NCBI GenBank assembly: GCA_024220505.1
Contig: JAKZZE010000027.1
Location: forward strand, 372,001 to 436,000
Direction: 5' to 3'
Source: Rhizopus arrhizus
Lineage: Eukaryota; Mucoromycota; Mucoromycetes; Mucorales; Rhizopodaceae
Length of the DNA stretch: 64,000 nt
The notes under the pieces were generated by a model, which worked only from the letters and a program-made list of their open reading frames with translations, searched no databases and had not been told where the DNA came from. A program made the translations under genes and the position numbers. Position 1 is the stretch's first letter. The number at the start of each line of letters is the position of its first letter. This document shows positions 34,130 to 42,517 of this stretch, piece by piece.

Positions 34130-35794
34130 TTTTCAACAACTCGTTTATCAACACAACAATTCAATCCAGTTACTACATCCCTTTCCATACACCACCTCCC
34201 ATTACCTCAACACCTACACCAATCGTGCCATTCTCAGCCGAACAATCTCATCTAATCGATCAAGCAATCCAATATTTGTTGGCGAAAGCAGCAATCGAGA
34301 AGGTATCAGCCCAACAAGTTCAGCAAAACCAGGGATTCTACAGTTCAATGCTTGTCATTCCCAAAAAGAATGGCGGCGTTCGACAGGCTTTCAATCTGAG
34401 GAAATTGAACCAATATTTGGAGGCTCCTCATTTCAAGATGGAAACAATCAGGGAAGTATCGCAAATGATAAGACCAAACGATTACCTAGTCTCAATCGAT
34501 TTTAGGATGCCTTTCTGCATATAGCTCTCCACCCGGAATCTCGACTGTTTCTACGGCTGAATTGGAAAAACCAAGTGTACCAATATTGTATCACCCCTTT
34601 TGGTTTGGCCACAAGTCCATTTGTCTTCACCAAAGTTTGCAGGCCTATATTAGAATACTTCCGCTCTCAAGACTTCAGGGCCTTTGCGTACTTGGACGAC
34701 TGAATTCTAGCTGCAAGCACCAAGCAATTGGCTATTCAACAAGTTCAAACAGTAGTGGCTCTTCTTCAACAATTGGGATGGATGGTCAACTTCAAAAAAT
34801 CAGTTTCGACTCCTACTCAACAACTGGGACACCTAGGCTTTGTATTGAATATCCGCACAATGACGGCATCACTTCCAATGAAGGAACTTCGCGACATTCG
34901 TCGTTCCATCAAGTAAGTATTGGATCACCCTCACAGACAATCTACTCGCGTAGTGCACAGTCTCACAATGCGAATACAGGTGGCAACCTTTGCCGTATTC
35001 CCAACCCGTCTGTATACACGACACTTTCTATACTACAAGAATCAAACTGTCAAATCGGAAAAAGACTGGGACCTTCTCTCACCCAGGACCCAGCCAGCAT
35101 ACACGAACTGAACTGATGGTATCACAACCTTCAGAAATGGAACAGTCGCTCTCTCCTTCCATCTACGCCCACCCAGACCATCTTTTTTGACGCCAGCGGT
35201 ACGGGTTAGGGATGCAGTTGGCAGAACCAACGAATTCATGACTATTGGACTCCAATCAAAGCAGCTCAATCGATCAATTGGCGGGAACTCAAGGCAGCTC
35301 GTTTGGCTCTGAAGACCTTTCGGGTACCGAAGAACTCAACCATTTTCATCAGGACGGGCAACACAACCAGCTTATCGTATATCAACAAGCATGGTGGAAC
35401 TCACTCTCTCCCATTATTGGAACTAGCGACAGAAGTTTGGAACTGGTGTCTTCGCCACAATATAATGATCCAGACTCAGCATATCAGTGGAATTTACAGC
35501 ACAATAGCGGACATGGAGTCTCGTCGAACCTACTTCAAGAACCAATGGCGGATCAAACCTTCTGTATTCGAGGAGCTCAATAAGATATGGGGTCCTTTTA
35601 CAATCAATCTCTTCGCCGATCGAACAATGAAATTGTTGCCAAGGTACTTATCCTGGCTTCCGGATCCGGATACTATCCACACGGATGTGTTTTCCATCCC
35701 ATGGACGAAACTAATGAATCCATACGGAAATCCTCCCTGGAATCTCATCTTTCGGGCATGCAGAAAATCAGGCAAAAACGACTCCAGTACATAG
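34130..35794 (+). pseudogene. DIRS reverse transcriptase-RNase H region, broken
   Basis: The first RT block reads GFYSSMLVIPKKNGGVRQAF and then NLRKLNQYLE. A frameshift near 34505 moves to the frame with DAFLHIALHPESRLF and YCITPFGLATSPFVF, then AYLDD directly followed by TGA. Later blocks read INWRELKAARLAL (RNase H), NLFADRTMKLLPRYLSW and NPPWNL, typical of the DIRS RNase H and following region. At least one frameshift and several stops separate these blocks, so no functional enzyme is made from this copy. Confidence 0.85.
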
Positions 35795-35810
35795 TTCTGG
35801 TGGTCTCTTA

Positions 35811-36971
35811 TTGGCTCAGTGCGATTTGGTTCCTCCAGTTAACCCAAATAGCCCTATCCCGTCCATTACTCCTTCCTCCTCAAGCAGTTCAAACGACATC
35901 TCACAAGACGACTCACCCTCAACTTTCTCAGAATTGGATGCTCTTCGTGTGGCAATTATCTGGAATAAACCGGTGAAGGCTAATCTGAATGAACAAGCTA
36001 TACAAGATTTGCTTACCCAAAAACTGGCTTCCAGCCCCACTAACAAGGCATATCGTAAAAATCAATTGCGTTTCTTGGAATGGGCTAATCACAATCAGGT
36101 ATCCTATACGGCTTTCTCTGGTGATGATCTGATAAATTTCTTAGCAGCTATCCGACAGACTCATAATTTCCAGGTTGCTACTCTCAAGTCGGTTCGGGTG
36201 GCAGTTGCTCATCTTCATGACAACCCTCCTGGTACCAGTGAAGCTTCTTTGGTCAATTCTTATTTGGACTCCCTCTCAAGACAGGCTCCTCCAATTTCAA
36301 TCCATCGAGAACAAGTCGATATGACCCCTTCCTTGGATTATGCTCGTTCGATTCCCTCTCAACCTGATACTTCTATCAAATTGTTACAACAAAAGTTAGC
36401 TTTTCTCTTGGCTATGGTTGCGTTCTTAAGACCATCTGACTTGGCTCAAATTCCCTTTTCCTCTTGTGAAGTTCATGAATCTGATGGCTATCTTAAATTT
36501 CAAGTGGTCTCTCCCAAGGAAACTCGCAAGAAAAGACGTATAGTCAAACCTTTTACTGTCCATCCACATACAAGGGATCAAGAACTGTGCCCAGTCCAGT
36601 GTTTCAAAGCATTACGAGATCATCCTGATTTGCAGGCTCATCCTACGAATTCTACGTTATTCATCAAATCCAACAACATTCGACAATCGTTATCTGCCAG
36701 CACTTTATCCTCTTGGCTTCATCGTGAGCTTATCTCTTTGTCCACCTCGGAATCTCGAGTCTCTATTCATTCTTTGACGTCTTTTAGAGCTCTAGATCAA
36801 GGCATCCCCATGGACCATATTGTGACTCTTGGTAACTGGGTTTCGTCAAGTACTTTTCAAGATCATTATCAACGCAATCAAATGGCTATGATCGACTTTA
36901 CTTCTACAGTCCTCTCTGGTTCCAATGATGATGAATTCTTTGATGCTTCAGATAACTTTTCTCTGGATTAG
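35811..36971 (+). CDS. DIRS tyrosine recombinase (long open frame)
   Basis: The frame is open for 386 codons to the TAG at 36969-36971. It has no early ATG, so it would need readthrough or a non-AUG start, and it overlaps the upstream region as in other DIRS elements. Residues resemble phage-integrase-type recombinases: an arginine in AFLRPSDLAQIPFSS, then IHSLTSFRALDQGIPMDHIV, TLGNWVSSSTF and a tyrosine in QDHYQRNQ. The usual HxxR motif reads HSLT, so the second catalytic Arg is either lost or supplied by a shifted residue. It would integrate the circular DNA copy. Activity is doubtful. Confidence 0.75.
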   Translation: MAQCDLVPPVNPNSPIPSITPSSSSSSNDISQDDSPSTFSELDALRVAIIWNKPVKANLNEQAIQDLLTQKLASSPTNKAYRKNQLRFLEWANHNQVSYTAFSGDDLINFLAAIRQTHNFQVATLKSVRVAVAHLHDNPPGTSEASLVNSYLDSLSRQAPPISIHREQVDMTPSLDYARSIPSQPDTSIKLLQQKLAFLLAMVAFLRPSDLAQIPFSSCEVHESDGYLKFQVVSPKETRKKRRIVKPFTVHPHTRDQELCPVQCFKALRDHPDLQAHPTNSTLFIKSNNIRQSLSASTLSSWLHRELISLSTSESRVSIHSLTSFRALDQGIPMDHIVTLGNWVSSSTFQDHYQRNQMAMIDFTSTVLSGSNDDEFFDASDNFSLD

Positions 36972-37083
36972 CATAATAACATTTCCTATTTTGTTCTGAC
37001 GGTCTCAAACAATTCTTAAGAGAATTTTCTCGACCTAGAATTGATAATTAGACCTGAAGAACAAAATAGGAAATGTTATTATC
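36970..37083. repeat. DIRS internal complementary region
   Basis: The first half is complementary to the left end of the element (GTCTCAAACAATTCTT and flanks). The second half (ATAATTAGACCTGAAGAAC) is complementary to the right end. Together they are the reverse complement of a right-end/left-end joint. Confidence 0.88.
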
Positions 37084-37157
37084 CCACCCTTCATTTTTAT
37101 TATTATTATCCCTTTAGTATATGATTTATTTTCCCTCCCTTCTTTATCTTATATTTT

Positions 37158-37280
37158 GACCGAGCTTAAATTCGATTAATTGTTAAAAGTTTGTTTATTT
37201 CACTCTTATATATCTTTGGAATACGCTATAAAATAAAAGTTCAAGAAGATTCTAGCATAATAACATTTCCTATTTTGTTC
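37158..37280 (-). repeat. DIRS right inverted terminal repeat
   Basis: It pairs with 32941-33065. About 19 more bases (TTCAGGTCTAATTATCAAT) form the right-end extension. Confidence 0.88.
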
Positions 37281-37299
37281 TTCAGGTCTAATTATCAAT

Positions 37300-37785
37300 G
37301 TTTATTAAAACTCATCAAAGAGTATAAGGATTAAGAGCGATACAAGTGTATTAAACAGTGACTTATAAAAATACAAAAGAAATTAGCATAGAGAATTGTA
37401 AGCAGATAGTTTCAATAGCTCCTTCTGGATTTGATTGATGACAATCTCATCCACGACAGGAGTCTGTTCAAAGAATTGTTGCCAGTGGGCTTTCCAAATG
37501 AATCGAATGACTGTAGCAAAAAAAATCATAGATTGTAAACTTGTCATGATAGTGTAAGATGTAATACTTGGATAACCTAAGTGTGGATAAATCCTCGAAT
37601 ATTGAGCTACAGTTGGGATCTTTAGGATTTGACAAGTATTTCTTGAAGGCTGCGTTCCACAAGTCTTGCTTTTGAATACAAGTAAAGAGCATATGCTGCT
37701 CTGTTTCTGGTAGCTTGTACAATTGGCAATAGTCGTCATCTACCTTTGCTGGGATGATTCTATGCAAATTGGCTCGAGTGGATAA
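37300..37785 (-). mobile_element. LINE relic: 3' end of an ORF2 related to the intact LINE
   Basis: The minus strand reads STRANLHRIIPAKVDDDYC, then a divergent zinc motif (C...C...H...C) and W. After a frameshift it reads IWKAHWQQFFEQTPVVDEIV to a stop at 37383-37385. This parallels the ORF2 end of the intact LINE (IWRAHWRYIFDGTPFLPQQ). It is 5'-truncated or interrupted at the left end of the Fanzor element. The DIRS element lies in or beside its 3' UTR. Non-functional. Confidence 0.75.
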
Positions 37786-37787
37786 TA

Positions 37788-37833
37788 TAGTGTTTTAATC
37801 TAAAATAAAACGATTTAATAAAATAAATTAGAC
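37788..37833 (+). repeat. Left terminal inverted repeat of the Fanzor element
   Basis: It starts TAGTGTTTTAATCTAAAAT and ends TTAGAC. It matches the reverse complement of 40508-40553 with three mismatches. Confidence 0.9.
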
Positions 37834-38195
37834 AATGCAGATTCCTTTTGTAGACGATTTTTTTTATCATACTATCATTCTCCACCTTTTACTGTGGAGT
37901 GCAATGTAATCGAGCAACTGGCTGTATGCACACATATCATTAGCTTTGTAGTGCTGTATCTGAAATGGCAACAATATAAGCACTTTCTTCATAATGTCAA
38001 AGAGGGACAGAGTTTATAATTCATCATCGAGACATTATGTTATGAAGCACTGAACTATTTGATCATTATTCATCATATCATATAGTATAAGATTATAGAT
38101 AGAATTGTTTCATTGTTCTAACTCCATTCTATCAATGACAGCACAAATGACAACAGTAATAAAAAACACTGTCAATTTATCTTTTATTTTTCTTT

Positions 38196-40336
38196 ATGGA
38201 ACCGCCTCTAAAAATCATAACAGTTAAAAGTTCAATCGCTGGTATTGGGTGGAAGCCACAATATATTCCGCTACTCAAGACGCTTGTAGCTAATGTTCAT
38301 ACCCTTGTGTCACATACATTCTCCTTTTTGAAGTACATCTTTATTCATGAACTGGAAAATAACCCTGCGTTTCCCTTGGAGGATTTCATTAATGTTGACT
38401 TTTTTAAAGAAGTCTTTTTGTCACTCCTCAAAAACTACAAACCAGACAAGCAGAAAGCTTCGACAAAATCAAGAACTTACAAAGGGCAAGTACTCAACTA
38501 TCGACACCAGTACTTTCAGTGCTGTTCGTACGAGCCAATTAATATGAAGTATGCTCATCAGATAGCCTCTTATGAAATGGTAAAGATCGTCACTGCTTAT
38601 CTGAATGGGGTCAAGGTTCAATTCGGAAACAAAGTTCGAATGTTTCTTAACTTGCTCTTAAAGAAGAACGAAAGAATCAAGGCGCTGAAAAGCGAGATGA
38701 AGAAAAACGAGGGAACAGAGAAGGAGATTGTGGCAACTATAAAGACAATAACAGAGCAGATAAGCAAGGTCAAGTTGGCTATATCGTCAAGGAGCATTGA
38801 AGATGTTCCCAAAGAGTTTTTCTCCTCAAATGATTTAGATAAAATCCGTAATCTTTTTGACTCGTATTCGACGGATTATCGATTTGCGAAAGGCTCGATC
38901 TATTACGACTGCAAAGCTAACCCTCTCAAGCACATAAAAGCGTACTATAGACTATCAAGCATGTGCGAAGCGCTTCAAAACAAATCATTCAATTGCTTTC
39001 CATTAAGAAAGGGCTTCATACCATCGTATATGACGATTGATACATATATTTTAAATACTCAAATCTTGAAGAATTCCATCATCAGCCACTTGGATAAAGA
39101 AGTAGTATGGGGAGCCGTTCTTGATGTTAGATCAAAAGCGATGAAACCACAAGGAGAAAGAAGGATCATAGAGTTTAGAGGTACGATATACACAGATGGC
39201 GTAGGTGTGTCGGTGTTAAAGCAAAGCTACGATACAATGAAGAAAGGTGGCAGCAGTGGTGGAAAGCCAAAGTCTATTAAAGCAGAAGAATTCCAGTACA
39301 TTGAGAAGTTGGGAAAAGAAGAGTTGCTGGCTGGTGTTGGCAAATGTGTATTAATTGATCCTGGCCGTCGAGACTTGCTTTACTGTATGCATGAAAAGAG
39401 TACTGTTGAAAATAAAATGATTTACCGATATACAAGCAACCAAAAAGCAATCGAAACTAAATCTAGAAAATTCAGGAAGCTCAGGAACAACTTGAAGAGA
39501 GACGAAGTGATTGCAGCCGAGCTTTCCCTGTCGCATTTCAAATCTTCAACTGTCAACAAAGACAAGTTTATCGAGTATCTTCAAGAAAGAGCCAAAGTCA
39601 CCCATGTCATGAAAGCGTACTACTTAAATGAAGATCGCCCTGCAGCAGAAGATCAGGGTGCCGGTGGTTTTTTACCCTTTAGAAAAATGAAGTTCTCAAG
39701 TTTCATCAATCAGCAACAAGCAGACAAACGGTTAGCCAAGAAGCTTAGAGAGAGGTTTGGGAATGATTCTATCTTAATACTTGGTAATTGGTCGGCAGGA
39801 AAGGTAAAGTATCATGAACCCATTAGAGGTGTCGGAATGAGAAGAATGTTAGCCAAAGAAGGCTTCCAGGTGTACCTCCTTGACGAGTTCCGGACTTCTA
39901 GTCTGTGCCCTTCTTGCCAAAATGGTGAACTTGAAACGTTTAAAAAAGTGCAGAATCCTAGACCATATCAAAGAGAAAAGTATCCCGTTGTAGACCGTCA
40001 TGGCCTTTTAAGGTAAGTGCTTTTTATATGCAAGTAAAAAAAAATAACAAGCTTTCATAATTTCTGCTCAGGTGCAAAAACCAACAATGTTTAAAGGCTG
40101 TGATGAGCACAATAGAAACTACTGATAAAGCCCCTCTTCGTCGTCTTTGGAATCGTGATATGGCTGCTACGTTAAACTTTAGACAAATCCTTTTTAGCCT
40201 GCGTGCAAATGGTGAAAGACCAGAACGTTTCTGCAGATCGAAAAAACCTCTCTCCACCGGCTCTAAAAGAAAGGATATGTCATCACCATCAGCTAGTACT
40301 AGTCAACCGACGAAAAGACAAAATAATCCTTTGTAG
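38196..40336 (+). CDS. Fanzor RNA-guided nuclease (eukaryotic TnpB relative)
   Basis: Exons 38196-40012 and 40072-40336 join in phase across a GTAAGT...CTCAG intron and give 693 residues. The N-terminal half is Lys-rich and helical with a coiled-coil-like stretch (about 150-200). RuvC-I is CVLIDPGRRDLLY with Asp388. The RuvC-II region is ILILGNWSAGKVKYHEPIRG, where TnpB has Glu; here Asn531 is at that place and Glu564 in LLDEFRTSSLC is a candidate for the shifted glutamate reported in Fanzors. The zinc ribbon has CPSC (571-574) and CKNQQC (607-612), split by the intron. RuvC-III is WNRDMAATLNF with Asp635. The C-terminal tail is basic and Ser-rich. It would cut DNA using a guide RNA encoded at the element's right end. 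No lesion is seen, so it may be active. Confidence 0.92.
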
Positions 40337-40553
40337 TTAACGCTGCATTAATCCCAGATATAGTGTAAGTCTTTGAACAATAATATAAGGGATTGCTCGT
40401 CAACATTTTTTTGAACATGTGTCTACAAAAAGAACCTGTATTGTCTAATTTGTTTTACTCACTTGTCTCAAAAAAATCTGACGTTAGTCTCTTTTATCTT
40501 TTAAGCCGTCTAACTTATTTTATTAAATCGTCTCATTTTAGATTAAAACACTA
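40337..40553 (+). ncRNA. Candidate guide-RNA scaffold region of the Fanzor element
   Basis: 217 bp between the Fanzor stop and the right end of the element, including the right TIR. In Fanzor and TnpB systems the guide RNA overlaps the 3' UTR and runs through the right end into flanking DNA, which supplies the guide. The call is by position only; I made no fold or expression test. Confidence 0.4.
40508..40553 (-). repeat. Right terminal inverted repeat of the Fanzor element
   Basis: Partner of 37788-37833. The outer end reads ...AACACTA followed by TA. Confidence 0.9.
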
Positions 40554-40866
40554 TATATCTCAAGGAATAAAAATTAGTCAAGTTCTTTTATATTTTTATA
40601 TATACTTAACTCAATAAAGCAGGCTAACTTACTCATAAAAGTTCCTGATTTCTTATTTTACTTTACTTTTTATATTATCAAGAAACATTGTATTGATGTT
40701 ACATATAAGATCTGGTGGTCACTACTTAACAAGCATCCGCTTAAATTCTATACATGACAACAATTTACAAGGCAATCTTAATCTTACAATCAAGCTTTAC
40801 AAGCAAACTCTACTCTATTAAAATACAAACCTACAAGTCATCTAATAAAATAACAATATCGTTTGC

Positions 40867-42517
40867 TTGAGCATCAACCAGCACTTTCCCAATGTCGAAG
40901 CCTCAAAAGCCATCAGTCTATTCAAACATTCCTTGCGTTCCATCAACAAAAATACAACAAACATGCCCATGCAACTCTATACTGACCGATTAATCATCTT
41001 CCTCGACAAAAAGCCGACCAAAGATCGATTCATCAGCGCATACTCGCGCGTCATGGACAAAATGGCCATTCAAGGCACTGTCGATCATGCTAAAACAAAA
41101 AATGAATTGAAAGCCAATCTTCTCGGCACACCCACTGGTGGGAAATGCTTTAGACAAGCAGGCGCAAAATAAAATGGGTGGAAACACCATATCGAGCTCC
41201 AGCGCCAGTCTGAGCACCAACTCGAACCACCCACCCAGCGATGACAACGATGCAAACGACATGATACGAAAAGGCACAATTGAAGTTACCTCGAGCGCCA
41301 ACATTGCCCATTTATCCGAAGATTACAACGACGACGCAGATGAATGTGCAAGCATTATAACGACTAAAAACACTATTGAAAAGGCAGCCATCGAGGTACA
41401 CAAGCGATATACTCAAGGTAGCCTGATTTCCTCCGCTGAACAGTCTATTATGGCATCCGGCCTCTCAGGCATCCTCGACTTTGTAAATGCGAACGAAGAT
41501 GGTCAACGATTATTGTTTGGCACACCGCAGTGGATGAAGATGCATACACAATACGAGCACATGTTCAAGAAGACACTCACATTTGCTCGACCCTCTCATC
41601 TTGACGAAGTCCTGACGCACATCATCCATTTGTGCGAGCGATCCAAGGAGGCAGCGGCCAGGGTCTATTCGACCAAAGCCATGGAGGCAAACAATGTTGA
41701 CGAAGATTCGATGATGGTCTTGGGGCTTGTCTTGCAGCTCTTTGATTCATTGACCATTGATCGCACCATGCTGGATCCCTTGCAAAGGATCCAATTCACC
41801 GAGTATGACGTAGCCTTTAAATTGTGGCTACCACTGTTTGACCGTTTGTTTGCTGGCACGTACATCTCAGCCAGAATCGCCGAAACGAGCAACGCGTTTA
41901 CGGCTATCAATAAGCGAGCTATGTATGCAAATGGTCATCATCATCCCATTGCGTTCAAGATTGATATTCGCTTTGTCCATAACTGCCACCATACATCCAA
42001 AATGATCGACGTTGCCGCGGCGGAGGCCAACGACAAGATAATCAATGACAATGCAAAACTTCTGCGCGAAGGGAAAGACATTTTGGATAAGCTGCTGAAC
42101 ACCTCGCTTGAGAAACATGCTGCCAATGCCATGATGGGCATAGTCATTCAATTAGACGGCTTTCAAGGTGTAGTGTCATCGATCCATCTTGACCAAGATG
42201 ACCTTTATGTTGCCTTGCCGCGCCAGCGCCTACAATACCCGCGGTCTACAGCATCCCTTCGCCTCTTTTCTGATACCATGGACGCTCTTCTTGCCCTGAA
42301 GGATCAATTGTGCTCCATCAGTGCCATCATCAGCAGCCAGATGGATTTGTGTAAGGATAAGCGTGCCTCTCTTGGTTCAAAACACGCCCGCCCTGCGACC
42401 GCGGTACCGCCACATCATCTAACCGAAAGCCAACGAGCCACTTGGTATTCTCCACCTCACAACAATCCGTCTCTATCGTGTCTCCCTCCCTTGTCTCTCC
42501 CTTCTGAAGAGGACTAG
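40867..42517 (+). pseudogene. Damaged paralogue of the gene at the window start
   Basis: The first frame (40867-41172) reads from a TTG at 40867: SINQHFPNVEASKAISLFKH and on to LLGTPT, then goes out of frame. The second frame (open from 41138) continues VGNALDKQAQNKMGG and runs to the TAG at 42515-42517. One extra G near 41136-41140 would explain the shift. No ATG precedes SINQH in frame and a stop lies 21 bases upstream, so the start codon seems to have changed from ATG to TTG. The C-terminal half (FKIDIRF, REGKDILDKL, ATWYSPP) matches the protein at 3-854. Apart from these two lesions the frame is long and codon use looks maintained, so the damage is recent, or an unseen upstream exon or short intron exists. 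Function unknown. Confidence 0.65.

Larger units (their letters stand above)
32898..37299 (+). mobile_element. DIRS1-type tyrosine-recombinase retrotransposon, decayed coding, termini preserved
   Basis: Inverted terminal repeats (32941-33065 and 37158-37280) flank a gag-like frame, an RT-RNase H region and a tyrosine recombinase. After the recombinase stop is an internal complementary region. Its first half is complementary to the extreme left end and its second half to the extreme right end. This is the DIRS1 arrangement, which templates a circular intermediate; Prt1 of Phycomyces is a known fungal example. Gag has two stops, and RT has a frameshift and a stop. The right end lies at the 3' end of a LINE relic. 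Confidence 0.92.
37788..40553 (+). mobile_element. Fanzor-carrying transposon, 2766 bp, TIR-bounded, flanked by TA
   Basis: A 46-bp terminal inverted repeat (37788-37833 and 40508-40553, about 43 identities) encloses a single gene, the Fanzor nuclease. TA dinucleotides flank both ends, as expected for a Tc1/mariner-type insertion. There is no transposase, so movement would need one in trans. Fanzor genes carried within eukaryotic DNA transposons have been described. The left flank is a LINE relic; the right flank is non-coding. The exact end could shift by one or two bases because the flanks are ATAT-rich. Confidence 0.85.

Noticed and set aside
38196..40336. Bacterial IS200/IS605 or IS607 tnpB, as contamination or transfer
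   Set aside because: The gene has a spliceosomal intron inside the zinc ribbon, a long eukaryote-type N-terminus, flanking TIRs with TA, and AT-rich fungal surroundings; Fanzor fits better.
40556..40860. Continuation of the LINE relic on the right side of the Fanzor element
   Set aside because: The minus strand of this flank shows no RT-like sequence, so insertion of the Fanzor element into LINE ORF2 is not demonstrated.
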